Below the pieces are notes generated by a model. It saw only the letters and a list, made by a program, of their open reading frames with translations. It searched no databases and was not told the origin of the DNA. From assembly GCA_030407085.1 (NCBI GenBank), contig CM059586.1, positions 83,325,501 through 83,389,500 of the forward strand: a stretch of 64,000 nt of DNA, given 5' to 3'. This DNA comes from Trichopria drosophilae (Eukaryota > Arthropoda > Insecta > Hymenoptera > Diapriidae). The position numbers and the translations under genes were made by a program. Positions 22,980 to 34,386 of the stretch are shown piece after piece (positions within the stretch are counted from its first letter, which is position 1; the number at the start of each line of letters is the position of its first letter).

Positions 22980-23790
22980 AATGAAGAGCAATTCTGGAGC
23001 TCCCTGGTGGCGTGACTAAATTTTGTTCGAAGAATAACTAATTGCCGCAGCAATATACAAGCCCAGCCCACTTAAACGATATGACAGGTAACGAATATTC
23101 CCCAGGAATGATCTCTTGATCGACCAAACAACAGCGCACGTGAGCCGTCGCAGGGAACATTCCCATCGACTCTAATAGAAATTTCAGTAAGGATTGGCAG
23201 CATCTGCAAAGGAACTGAGGTGAACTTTGGTGCGAGGTGCTCGTATGGGGTGTGCGATCCCGTGCTGTTGACGCCTGTATAACCCTGCTCGATCGATCTT
23301 CGTCAGTCTTGATTTCTCCAACAGCACACAATCGCCCAATAAATAGAATCGTACGTTCCAGTCGCCCCTGTCGGATTTTCGGAAGGTCTTCGAAAACGCG
23401 AACAATCGCCTTTCCTTGTCAGCGAGCGGGTTTCGTCGGATTTTTCCTGGCTCTTGGATCGCAAAATGTCGGATCGCGATACCTAGGAAATTTAGAGATC
23501 AAACCCACCGTCCAGTCCAGACCGCTCCTTCGGAGTTGATTATGCAGACGTGAGATGGAACATGTTTATCGCCGCGAGATCTTACGGTGAATGATTGATA
23601 CTCCGTTCCGGTAGATCCTTAGCATGTATATTTACCGACAATGCCGGCGTTTTAATTAAAACGTAACTGTCCGGCAAGCGTAACCATCTGGACGTTTTCC
23701 AGGCATGCACTTTCATGAGCTCGTTCGCGTGCTCGTTCGCATTTGCGCTGTTAATTGTTACGTTGGTCACCTCTTAAATTCCCTTACGTT
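22980..23790. promoter_or_regulatory. GC-richer single-copy island; candidate regulatory region
   Basis: This roughly 800-base block stands out by G+C and CpG content and has no relatives in the window. Several overlapping frames of 62-100 codons occur on both strands with no domain, as expected when stop codons thin out. It contains homeodomain-type words (TTTTAATTAAAA at about 23650 and TTAATTG at about 23752). Enhancer function is inference; a non-coding exon is also possible. Confidence 0.3.
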
Positions 23791-23796
23791 CGAACT

Positions 23797-23822
23797 TATA
23801 TATATATATATATATATATATA
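23797..23822. repeat. (TA)13 microsatellite
   Basis: An uninterrupted TA dinucleotide run at the border of two GC-rich segments. Confidence 0.95.
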
Positions 23823-23824
23823 AA

Positions 23825-24050
23825 GCTTGATCGCGAAAAAGAGGCTGACGGGAGGATGATTAGGGTGGGAGAGACAAAGATCGAAATGTACGTACGTCCG
23901 CTCGCACTGACAGAGCCAAGAGGAAGCAGTGGCCGAGAAGAATGTCATAGCTAGTTGTTTCTGGCCTGGAGGGAGGCTGACACCTCCATGATGGATAGTC
24001 GCCGCTCGTCGAAGCCACCGTTGCTGCTTCCAGCTTGCCCCATGGAAAAA
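23825..24050. other. GC-richer segment next to (TA)n
   Basis: Continuation of the single-copy island after the microsatellite, with CpG-bearing words and frames of 67-101 codons on the minus strand and 74 on the plus strand. The 101-codon minus frame begins inside ordinary sequence and ends in the (TA)n run, giving it an alternating Ile-Tyr tail, which argues against a real protein. Confidence 0.3.
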
Positions 24051-24059
24051 CCATATATT

Positions 24060-25695
24060 GCAAATATATATTTTAAAATGTATGGTAAAACATATAACCA
24101 CACATGGAAAATATATAGCACCCTATATACATTTTTGCCGTTAATAATAGTGTTAAATATATATCCTAATATAATATAAAATATATTAGTAATAAGCTAA
24201 AACAGAAGCAAAAGAATTTTTCATACTATTTAGGTGAGTTGCTGCAAGGACCATCGCCGAATGAAACACGCGTTTTAACGGTTCGAATGTCAAAATTCAT
24301 ATATATATATATACATACAGAAATACACATGCGCGATATTAAAATATATATAGTGTATATTTTATGTCATTCATTAACGTCATATTTCCCTACGAAGACG
24401 GAGCGCGTTTTTATTCGCAGAATAAATAATGTGCATTAATCAAATACGCTGTAAAAATTCAGACACATATTTCAATTACAAAAGTAACTTAATTTTACCA
24501 CACTAACATTGTGCATCTGCATACGATGGACTTCCCCATATAGCAAAACGTAACTTCACAATTTTCCGACATTAAAGCCACTAAAAAAGGGTTTATTGGA
24601 TATTACAACGGTTTATTAACTATTAAAAAATCTTTATTCGAACTAAAGGAATTCTTCATTAAAAATTCTTAACATTAAAGGAACCAACTTCAGTAGAGGC
24701 AACTTATCGAAACCGCTATATTTTCGACAATTTCACGGTGTGTTGTCAAGAAATTACATATTGTTATTAACTAAAAAAATAGTTATCCAAATTACAAGGG
24801 CGTAAAATGAACTTTTATGCTCGCAAGTAATCGACATACCCGACGGGCGGTAAAGCCGTCACGTGGGATTGAGTTTAAAATTCTATTGTATATCAATCAA
24901 TTAAAACTCGAATGAGTGGAAATCTCCAATCTTAGCCATGTAACGTTCGAAAGAGTAAAAAAGATATATGAACATTTTTAGAATCGATTTAAAATCAAAA
25001 CTGAACAAATTGAGTTCCGAAAAGAATTGATATTTGAATCTCAAACCAACTGGTATCTTGGATTGGACCCTATCAGTTACACTGTCCGGTACTGATATTT
25101 CTTTTAAACAGGATCATTTCCAAATGTATTTTTCATACTGAAATTGATGGCACCAACAAAATTTTCCTATCACATCGCTTTTTTTTAAATGTGGGGTAAA
25201 GCTGCGTTTTCGGACACCTTCTGATTTACTTTTTAGCAAAATAATTACCTTCACTCGAATATCGAACGTGATATTTAGCTGGCGTCATCGTTCTCAAGAC
25301 TAAATGACGTTCGGAAATGATACTGCTGTTGTTAAAAATAAAGTCTTCCTTGCTACAAAAACTATCCAAAAATATGACAAAAAAAAAACATTTTGACGAG
25401 TTTAATCGCGCTCAAGTGCGAAATCTATCATTACAATATAAAACACGTGTTTCATCAATATCTCGCTTTACGTACATTTTACGGTAAATGAAAATCTAAT
25501 ATGAAAAAATAATATAAACAAAATACGATTTTACGCAGTGTGTATCATCATATTTTATATGGTATATTTTATATTTCATTTTACGCACGGGCCCTTTCTA
25601 ATCGCATGTTAAAAACCGGTGCGTAAAGTGGCATTTTACGCTTGTGTATTAAAATGTACTAATTTCGTCATCCGACTTAAATAAGGGAAGCCTCT
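24060..25695. other. AT-rich stretch with CGTAAA-rich palindromic tract
   Basis: Mostly AT-rich with TATATA runs at 24298-24312. From about 25467 to 25655 the words TTTACG and CGTAAA recur, including GCGTAAAGTGGCATTTTACG (25622-25641), a hairpin related to the 6.4-kb palindromes. No gene is supported. Confidence 0.4.
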
Positions 25696-25794
25696 CTGTA
25701 GGAGCGTCACTCAGATTCGGTTCAAATTTGAAATACCGAAATATCTTCATAACCGATTACAATTGACCACTAAGCTTGTTTCCATAAATTGCAA

Positions 25795-25940
25795 GACACA
25801 AAATGGCGGCTCGAATACGTAAAGAATCGAAAAAATTCTTCGAATTTGCTTAAAACCCATCACTCTGGGCTTTTGGGGACGCTGTATACGATTATGATAT
25901 TTAATTTCTAAACCTTAAAATGGCGGATGAAATATAGTTC
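25795..25940. repeat. fragment of the CGCCATTTTG family (minus orientation)
   Basis: AAAATGGCGG occurs at about 25800 and again as AAAATGGCGGATG near 25917, a ~117-base spacing that matches the unit length at 3.3-3.9 kb. Confidence 0.5.
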
Positions 25941-26518
25941 AAATTTTCGAATTTCAACAAAGCAAAATGCATTTTTGCTATAACATATGAATATCATATC
26001 ACAATCAAAGCGTTCCAAAAACAGTGTTTCCAAAAATAATACTTACAAGAGATTTGAACGAGTGTTCAAAACGTGAAAATCCGTAAGAAAGAAATTGAAA
26101 TAATTTATATTTAAATTAAAGTACTAAACTTTAGCCAAATATACGGGTCAGTTACTTACATTTCTACTTTGTAAATAAAAAAAAATTTGGTATTATTCGA
26201 TGTAAGTTTTACACATGTGGACGTCGATCAAGAAATTATCAGAACAAAACTTCTTTTTGCACCTTTGCCATCCATACATTAGTACAGCTACTGCAATTTA
26301 TTTGTGTACGAATAAAAGCAAAATGGTTAGGTTTCTATTTTATTAGCCATTGTTATTGGATTTGTTTGATTTTTATATGACTTTCATATGGGAATTCCTC
26401 TGAATCTTTGAAATTTCGGATCACTGTATTTTTGGGAAATTGTATCTTACTTTTACGTTTTTAGAATGATCAACAAATTTTAAATATAATATGAATACAT
26501 CGATTAATGCATGCATAA

Positions 26519-27283
26519 CACAGGTCTACAAAAAAGAGGGTCTTGGATGTTGTTGGGAAGCTGTCGGTCATTTCCGACGTAATTGTATGCATAGAACCCA
26601 AACTCGGAGTCAAAATTGGGCCATCACGTCAGGTTTTTGAGATATTTGAGGTCATGTATTCGAAAAACGCGATATTTTGCTATGTTTGAGGTTACGTACA
26701 GGACGCAACGATTTTTGTTGGCCTTCTGTACTATTTGCATCTTTTAGTACTACCTTTACCCTTTAAAATGAGATTTTATTCGATCACCTAGGATTTTTCT
26801 TACAAAGTTACGGCCATTTTGAAACTACGAGGTATATTCCATTAACGTTATCAAAAAAACAGTCGCAATACTGAAACGTGATTTTAGTAATTAGTATCCA
26901 TATTGTATCTAGTTGTTTATATTTATATAGGTGTATTGAATTTGACCTTGAGCTTGTTCTCCAAGAGCATTTCAAGGTATATTTATTTCCATGTATATCG
27001 TAAATTAAAATTGGCGTATCTTGGTGAATAAAAGTCGTAATGAAATTCTGCGCATCTCATATTAAAGAAAAAGAGTCATGAAAGGAAAAACTCCTAAAAA
27101 TGTTGTGTTTTCTGCATATGATCTCAAAAATAGCAAAAAAACGCGTTTTTCGAGTAAATAACTTCAAATATCTCAAAATCCTGACGTGATGGGCCACTTC
27201 TGGCTCCGGATTCTGATTCTACGCACAAAATTACTTCGGAAATGACCCACAGCTTCCCGACAACAAAACCATGTTGACCTGTG
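26519..27283. mobile_element. 765-bp foldback element with TAA flanks
   Basis: CACAGGTCTACA at the left is mirrored by TGTTGACCTGTG at the right, each flanked outside by TAA (26516-26518 and 27284-27286). The arms, about 200 bases or more, share GGGAAGCTGT, GGTCATTTCCGA, GGCCATCACGTCAGG, TTTGAGATATTTGA and TCGAAAAACGCG. Divergence is moderate. It has no transposase. A TWA-type 3-bp duplication would suit a Harbinger-like origin, but that is inference. Confidence 0.75.
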
Positions 27284-27289
27284 TAATAC

Positions 27290-28185
27290 ATCATTAGATA
27301 TAAATATGAATATTATACCCCTGAAACTGAAGAATATGCCAAAAACGCGAAAAATAGTGTCTTTACTCTAACTTTTCTTTACGTTGGATCCTGTAACAAT
27401 TTCAACGTTCTTTAACTTATGCGAAATTTTTACGCAAAGTAATAAACAAAAAGACAGAATTTCCACCCTCATAGAATTTTGCGCTTTTTTTCGGAAGGCT
27501 TAAAGAAAGTGTCTCTAATATATGTTACTCGTCACATCAATTTTGTCATTTCGTTCACATAAAAAAATTCGTAAAACTTTTCATGTGGCTGGGATAAAAA
27601 ATCTGCTCAGAACCATCGCCGGGTTCTTACTGAACCTCCTTCATTTTCTAAGGTAGTTATTGATTATGTAGTTTACTCTTGTGATATGTTTATCTCAAAC
27701 AAGCTCATAACCGCTATTTAATTTGCATCTTTTTTGCGATTTGGAGAAGAGTTGACCCAGAACACTTAAAACAATCATCATGATCGTCTCATCTTAAGCT
27801 GTTAATAAAGCCTATATCAGGTTGATGGCAAAATTGATAACGTCTTTTTATAAATTTCCAGACAGCAAGAACTTGTTTTAAGACCATATTTATTGATTAA
27901 ATGACTTAATTTATGCCAATTGTTAAAAGATGTCGGTCCCGGATGCAAGACTTATTTTTGCCTGTGAAATTTTAGAAAAGATTCATAAATCATTTATTCC
28001 AGGTTGTCTTTATTCAATTCTACGCGTTTGTGAAAATACTTATGGGAAACAACTTCCATGCTTGAAAAATACACTCGAAAGAAAGGCAATTGCGGCAGAT
28101 TCTAAACGCTTGAGCTATTGTCAAATTTGAAAATAGTTTTGAAAATGTATGAGAATCTCTTGTCGGACTATAAATACTACTAATG
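27290..28185. other. AT-rich stretch, nothing supported
   Basis: A 66-codon frame at 27930-28130 (+, ATG start) has an ordinary amino-acid mix including Cys residues, but no domain and no splice framing. It is left as unsupported. Confidence 0.35.
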
Positions 28186-28189
28186 CGGA

Positions 28190-28690
28190 GGTTGGACCTG
28201 GATTTTTCACATTTTGAAGGAACCGCCGACGGAAGAGGATGCGAGAAAAGGGTGGTACGCCGCCAATGGGAGCGTGCTAATGGCTACTGACGTGCAGTTT
28301 TGATGGATCGACCAGCAGCACTCTTCCTCGTTCCCTAGCTTACAGAACGAAATATACACGCGACCTCGACGTGCGATACACGATAGAAACGCTCATGGGA
28401 GGGGGATGCAGGGAAATGGCGAATTATGGAGCATGAAGAGAAACCAGTGCGGCTGATCCCAACGGCTGGTTCTTTTCCGCAAACTGCGCCGTAGACACCA
28501 TGGGGGTATCCGACGTACTCCGGTTGTCCACGTTGACGTATCTGTCCCCAAGGATACGAACCGAAAACCCCGACCCATACCCTGGTATCGCCCGAACTTT
28601 GAAATTTCCATATCGACAGATCCGTGTACGCTGCATCCGCATCCCCGAATATTCCATGTTTTTGACGCATCATTGATACTGATGATTTTC
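28190..28690. promoter_or_regulatory. GC-rich single-copy island; candidate regulatory region
   Basis: About 500 bases of balanced composition with many CpGs between AT-rich flanks. Three minus-strand frames of 77-112 codons overlap here in different registers with no recognisable motif, which is the pattern of non-coding GC-rich DNA. It is either a conserved enhancer or an unrecognised exon; I cannot tell which. Confidence 0.3.
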
Positions 28691-28740
28691 AATTTGTCTA
28701 CTGGATTATTAGATACAATTTGCATATTTATGGTCGTAAA

Positions 28741-29750
28741 GTCGGGTTTTATTAACTAAAATTTTTTTCGGCCATATTTTCGCATCAAAATTGGTTAAAA
28801 AGATCTCTGTAAAGGGAACAAAAGGCGTCCACGGACCTTAAACTTTAAAATGTAAGTGCTAAAACTTTACATTTAGCCATGTCTACATCATATATGGCGG
28901 ATGGTCGTGCCCGAACTGAACGTCACGAAGGGCCCGAGTTCGAATCCCCGTCCTGCAATTTTCTCTGCTTATGTCCAGTGTGGAATAACCGGGGAACTTT
29001 GCTGGGCGAAGGTACGAATTTGGGACCGCTGCCGACCCCCGTCGGCAGTTATCGGTACCGTCAGCGTCTTATCCGCGGTCGGTACGTCGTGGGTCTTATC
29101 TCGGATAAAGATGGGATAAGCCCCGCGTCGTACTCGCTAAGGCACAGACCGTCGAATCTGCTGGTGGTACCGATATTGGGGTAGGGGGGACTGGCTCTGG
29201 GTGGGTGTTGTGTGTGCCTATAGTTCTGTCTTGTACTGTCTGTCTCTGTCCTGTACCTCTCCACCCGAGAGCCGACCCGCAAACAGACATATTCGTCATT
29301 AACGCGGGGGAAAATTTCCTGTCCTTTATCCTTTGTCCTTTTTTATATGGCGGATGCATTTCAAAATGTTGCACTATTTTGTTTTTTTTTTTAAATAACG
29401 ATTTTAAAACAAGATCTTTTTGCATAATCTGATATCATAAGACATTTTACGTCTCGGGAAACCCTTATAAACCAATTATTTAAAAATTTTATTTTCGCCA
29501 TTTGGGTACATCATTTCAGATTTATATAACATATATATAACATAAATTTACCTCTAGATATCAGATTATACAATAAAATCTTGTTTTGGAATCGTAATTT
29601 TCGAAATAAAACGAAATAGTGCCAACATCTTTACGTGAAGCCACCATATTGGATGTAGATGTCGCGAATTTGAAAGTTTTAGCACACATTTTAAAGTTTA
29701 AACTGAAATTTACCTGAAACAAAAAATTTAGTTAAAAAACTCGACTTTTT
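28741..29750. mobile_element. ~1-kb inverted-repeat element with a GC-rich interior
   Basis: Left words GTCGGGTTTT, TTAACTAAAATTTTTTTC, TTAAACTTTAAAATGT and GCTAAAACTTT reappear inverted at about 29668-29750. A second inner pair, GTCTACATCATATATGGCGG (28880) and CCACCATATTGGATGTAGAT (29641), continues the arms. The interior (about 28900-29300) is strongly GC-rich, unlike the arms. It carries a perfect stem CTGCCGAC / GTCGGCAG (about 29028-29047) and a tRNA B-box-like word. The outer ends are not sharply defined. Confidence 0.6.
28936..28949 (+). other. tRNA B-box-like word (possible SINE fragment)
   Basis: GAGTTCGAATCCCC matches the RNA polymerase III internal B box (GGTTCGANTCC) with one difference. 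A candidate A box (TGGCGGATGG, about 28895) lies ~40 bases upstream but belongs to the element's inverted repeat, and the T-arm would have two mispairs. This could be a SINE head captured by the element or chance. Confidence 0.3.
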
Positions 29751-29759
29751 TTTCAATAA

Positions 29760-30520
29760 TTGAACGCATGAAATTGGATTTTTAATGTCGGATTCGCAAA
29801 GTTCAATAAATTTTACGTTAAAAGTGAATGGTCTATCATTTTTTCAATACCAAAAATACATGACAAACCGTCGTTGAAAAGTGCCATGAAAAACTATCCG
29901 CGTTTGGTCCTTAATGGGTTAACGGTGTTCAAGCCCAATCGGTGGTAAATTGTAAACAAAAAAAATTCAGACAACACGTCGCAGTATTTGCAAATAACTG
30001 CACGGGGAGAAATTTCCCCTAGAAAGTGTACATGAATCGATTGAAAAAGTATGTCCAACGAATGCAGTGCATGTTAGTGGCAAAGTAAAATTTCCATTCA
30101 CATTATGAATTTTTCTAAAGTGAAAAGTAAAATTTCTATTAGTAGGACCAAAAAAAGTCGTAGGTCACACCACAATAAACTTTTAATACTTTTACACGTT
30201 TCGCAGTTGCGTATAGACTTACAATCTTTGTTAACTACAATTTTATGCCTACATCAAGCATCGGTATCATTTGTAAGATTGTAATGTTTGTTGATAATTT
30301 CATTTAAAAATTATGCAAATAAACAGTTTGTATACTTACGCAAACGTAAATCGGTTAAAACCATACAAACCTCCAGTTAATAGAGACCAATCAACAAGGT
30401 AACATGGATAACCTCCATTTAACAAAGTTGTTATGAAAATATACTCGAGTGCCATATTGCTACCGTTTTCACCGGCGGTAAAGTTCGGATATGCACGACA
30501 ACTCTCGCGAACGTTTTACG
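29760..30520. other. AT-rich stretch with a possible piggyBac-like end
   Basis: CCTTAATGGGTTAA at about 29910-29923 has the CCC / TTAA layout of the piggyBac-like family seen at 16.1 kb, but no partner end was found. The rest is AT-rich without genes. Confidence 0.3.
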
Positions 30521-30869
30521 AACCCAGATAGCAATTTACCACCGGCAAAATACTGACTAAGTACTGACTGCTGGAGTTCAGTACTGACCGTCAGTACTTA
30601 GTCAGTAATGGCCCACCCCGGCTGGTAACGCTCTCCAGTACTGACTGCCGGAGTATAGCAGTACTGGACCAGTACTGATTATCGGTATAATTCTTAAGAA
30701 TAAAAAAAATTAAATTCAATATTTTATTAATTTCATTTTTTCTTAATATTTTTTATGTATTTTCATTTATTATATAATTTATTATTGTTGTTTCTCACAT
30801 TACGTATTTCACATTTTATACTCTATTTTCTTATAATTCTAAATAACTCGCAAATATAAATGAAAAAAG

Positions 30870-30952
30870 CTTCTGCATCCGCCGGGATTCAAACCTACGA
30901 CCCTTAGATCCTAAAAGCACGTACGCTAACCATTACGCCACACGCTATGTTG
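30870..30952 (-). other. tRNA-derived sequence (SINE head or tRNA pseudogene)
   Basis: On the minus strand TGGCGTAATGG (30930-30940) is a perfect RNA polymerase III A box, and GGTTTGAATCC (30885-30895) is a B box with one mismatch, at normal spacing. Flanking bases resemble an Arg-type tRNA body (GGTTAGCG after the A box, CCCGG after the B box). The acceptor arms do not pair and the anticodon stem is poor, so it is not a working tRNA gene. Confidence 0.6.
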
Positions 30953-31017
30953 CAAAACATAATTTCGGAAATGACACATTAAGATACATCCAAACTTTGC
31001 AAAGTTAAATTAAAAAA

Positions 31018-31036
31018 ATATATATATATATATATT
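31018..31036. repeat. (AT)n microsatellite
   Basis: A short uninterrupted AT dinucleotide run inside the foldback element. Confidence 0.85.
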
Positions 31037-31589
31037 TTTTTTGTTTGCTTAGGTTGAAATTATTGTTAGATCCATGTCCTATATAAAACTTAAAAAGCTA
31101 AAAAATGTTGTTCGAAACAAAAATAGTCGTTATTTCTCAAAAGAAACGCTGTGTACTATTGTTTTTAATTTTCTATGTGAAGAGGGTACTAGCAATGGGG
31201 GTAAAAATAAAAAAGTCTTAAAAACCCCGGTTAGCTTACGGATAAACTTTTATTTGTTGAATAGAAATTATTACACAAAAGAATCTCTAATTTGTCTCTA
31301 ATCTGTCTAATTATTTTTTAATAATAAACATTTCCCTATATATTAATTAAGTTTCGGACATTGCTACTGACTGCCAGTATAGAGTCAGCACTGATGTGGT
31401 ACGGAAGTCGGTACTGACTCAACTCCGTATATCAGTACTGACGGTCAGTACTGGTTCAGTACTTTGCCGGTGGTGTAACCAGTACTTATTCCTCTCCATA
31501 AATCAGTACTGTGTTTAATTACTGGATCAGTATCCCGCCGGTGGTTAACTCCGGCAGACCTCCGAAATTGCTACCAGGGGTACTACACA

Positions 31590-33050
31590 TTTCACCCAGG
31601 AGTGTTCAAGATATACTCTAGTTGTTATTGCAAATAGTCCTGTTCGGATATGTAATAGTTTTTATCTGTACCTGTAAATACTTCCATAAAATGACTTCTG
31701 TTTTCAGCTGCTGAGAACAGTCATTTTTAACGGAATTTTCTTTCCGTGTACCTGAATTTATTTCGATTCTGTAAAACAGCCATTTAACCCTGGTCGGTGA
31801 ACGCAGATTTTTGACGTTGGATTTGATAATATTCACATATAATATTCCACTAAGATAGTGGTCACTTATCGAGGTCACTCTACCGATTAAGTTAGAAAAT
31901 AATTGTTTGTTCATTATTTTGTTCCCTTCTTCTATATTGGAGGGGGAGGTGGTAAAAATGTTTCATTATTACTCCAATATCTATCTAAAAAGTGTTCTCG
32001 ATACGCGGCGGCAAATCGTACTCTGATTTGAATTTAATTTTTATAGTTAGGTTTTTCCTCTTTGGGTTGAGAATTTCATATTTTTATAAATTAATGACTT
32101 AAATTAAAATACGGTCGATTTGCTGCCTTTACCCGTTAGTGGAGTTCCGTTAAGCATTTCTAGAAAATGTATATATTACTGAGGTATATGTATCTATTAA
32201 GTATACGAATCTCGATCTTGATAACACGCAATCGGATTTTCCTCCTGATGTATGCTTTTAAAGAATAATATGACAAGATACCTATATCATATAAATTCTG
32301 CAAGTATGATTGATTCATGTAAGGTGTACACACGTGTCTTTGAGTTAAAATTATGGCACAAGCAACGCCAAAGTACATTTGGATCTTTATTAGAATGCAG
32401 CAAGCTATACTGATTTTTTTTTAAATTCTGACTTTCTCATAGGCACAATATCTGACCCAAAATATGAGTGCTGAAATAATCGTTGCTGCGATACTGCTAT
32501 AATCTATGATATTGCAAGTTTTTAAACATTAAATCCCTGAAGTACACATTTGTTGTTGATTTTCGAACGTCGTTATTAACAGGGAAGACAATTACTATTG
32601 TCTCGAAAATAATCGAATTCACCGTTTTCGAGTATGCTCGTTCGAATGGCGTAGCCATTTAAACGCCTCGTAATATTTAAACCAAAATTGCGACTTTTAA
32701 GCAAAAAAGTTAGCAGATTTGAAATTACTTTTTTTATGAATGTTCTTCATAATAAGAAGATAAATGGAAATGATTCCGGATTTAACAAAGTGCATAAAAC
32801 ATTCCAAGAGTGTAACAGGACTTTTGTTTTCCTTTAGTCTCCATAAAGCGTCAAATTTTGGTATCGTATAGCTAATATACCGACAAACATGAAAAAAACA
32901 ATCGCAGTACGAATTTCTTAGAAAGATACACATATTTCGAAGTCGTTATTCCCTATTACGACATTCCATTTGTAATATTCAAAATGGCGGACGCAATATG
33001 ACCCATAAAAATGATAAAAAGTCGCGTTTCGCCAATGTTCACAGATAAGA
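31590..33050. other. AT-rich stretch; one family fragment near 32.98 kb
   Basis: AAAATGGCGGACGCAATATG at about 32982-33001 is a fragment of the CGCCATTTTG family. Three minus-strand frames of 72-98 codons have no domain. No gene is supported. Confidence 0.35.
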
Positions 33051-33403
33051 AGGACATACTGAAGGAAATTATTTATTAATAGTTAATGTAAGTTAATTTT
33101 AAGGCTCTTACATTAACTGTCAAGTTGTAACAGTAACTGTAAAGTAAAAAACGACAGGTAACTTTGAGGTGAAAATACCAGCACTTTCCTTCAATGTTAT
33201 TGTATATTTAACATTCAAAGAGCGTTCGTTAACAGTTAATAAATCTTACATTAAATTTTGTCGTTTCAACTGAATCGGTCCATGCAAAAAGGGCACTAAG
33301 TCCATTTTTGGGTAAATTGAGATAATGATAAATTCTTACTTTTTAGGCTCCGGTCTATCATTTGGCACTTATTTAAATTATTAATCTTTATTTCCTGATG
33401 TCC

Positions 33404-33466
33404 GATTTATGCAAAAAGGGCCCTAAGTCTAGGACTTAGATCCCTTTTTGCATAAATTGGAAGTGA
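33404..33466. repeat. internal hairpin of the 33.3-kb transposon
   Basis: TTTATGCAAAAAGGGCCCTA is mirrored by the complement ending CCCTTTTTGCATAAA around AGTCTAGGACT, a stem of about 24 pairs. The stem uses the same ATGCAAAAAGGG word as the transposon ends, consistent with a clustered transposase-binding site. Confidence 0.75.
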
Positions 33467-33990
33467 CATTTTTTATATCGCGTATTATTTACACTGAGAA
33501 AGAAATGTAGTAAAAGATAGTATTTAATACTAGGTACTTATTGCGGTAAAATATGTGCCAATAAATGTCGTATATTTTACCACTATAAATTGTCAAGATA
33601 TATTGTAGGATACGCGTTATAGTTGTATACTATAAGAAATATATAAATATATAATCTAATACTATTACATAATAGTTGCAACTACACTGGCGAACAACTA
33701 ATACAGTACCAGTTTTGAATACTATCCATATAGGTAAATATAGTTATTTTAACATATTCGAAAATCATGTTACCACAATGTTTAGCATTGAAATATTAAA
33801 TATGAATAATTCAAAGTTATTCGTATTAAGAGAGATTTGTTTACTGATTATTACACACATACTTACTGTATTTACAAATAACAATAATCTTTCGGAACTA
33901 TTGTAATTTAACGTCGGTCTCTACTGTTCGTGCGTATTTCATATTATATCTAGGGTTTCTACAATTCCCTGATATAATGGCCTACTGTTA

Positions 33991-34386
33991 GGGCGCGTGC
34001 ACACTGACAGCGAATCGCGAAATGCGGCAACCGAAATATACCCAAGTTTACAATAATAAAAATGTATTTATCGATATTTTTCTTCACACGTGTATAGATT
34101 TTTATATTATTTAATTCTGCTCGTTTAATTTGCCATTATGTGCAATCCGCTTACCGTTAATCGTAATTCGCTTGTTGTATTTCCAGGTTACCCGCTCTGG
34201 TAAGCGAAACATAAAAATTAGGAAGTAAATCGTCAGAATTACAAGACTATGTATAAAAATCTGAAAAAACAAGTCAATATCAATATTTTTAAACAGCAAT
34301 ATCAAAATATCGACTTTTATTATTATAAAATTTTTGTACATTTCGCTTGCCGCTTTTCGCGATTCGCTGTCAGTGTGCACACGCCC
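33991..34386. mobile_element. 396-bp Harbinger-type MITE nested in the transposon
   Basis: The ends GGGCGCGTGCACACTGACAG and CTGTCAGTGTGCACACGCCC are inverted with one difference in the first 20, continuing through CGAATCGCGAAA for about 48 bases. TTA flanks both sides (33988-33990 and 34387-34389). GGGC-type ends with a TTA duplication are typical of PIF/Harbinger MITEs. It lies inside the 33273-34743 element, so it is the youngest of the three layers. Confidence 0.8.

Larger units (their letters stand above)
30523..31579. mobile_element. 1.06-kb foldback element with CAGTACTGA arrays
   Basis: The outer ends CCCAGATAGCAATTT and AAATTGCTACCAGGG are inverted with two differences in 15. Just inside, TACCACCGGCA is mirrored by GCCGGTGGT. 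Each arm then carries many short CAGTACTGA / TCAGTACTGAC words (30541-30680 and 31360-31530), themselves self-complementary. The AT-rich centre holds a tRNA-like sequence and an (AT)n run (31018-31036). No transposase frame; a 75-codon frame at 31074-31301 is unsupported. Confidence 0.75.

Noticed and set aside
23038..24101. Overlapping frames of 62-101 codons on both strands
   Set aside because: They overlap in different registers in GC-rich DNA, lack domains, and one ends in the (TA)n tract.
28335..28725. Three minus-strand frames up to 112 codons
   Set aside because: They occupy three registers over the same bases with no recognised motif. Low stop density in GC-rich sequence explains them.
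30870..30952. Functional tRNA gene
   Set aside because: A and B boxes are good, but the acceptor arms do not pair and the anticodon stem is poor. It is kept only as tRNA-derived.
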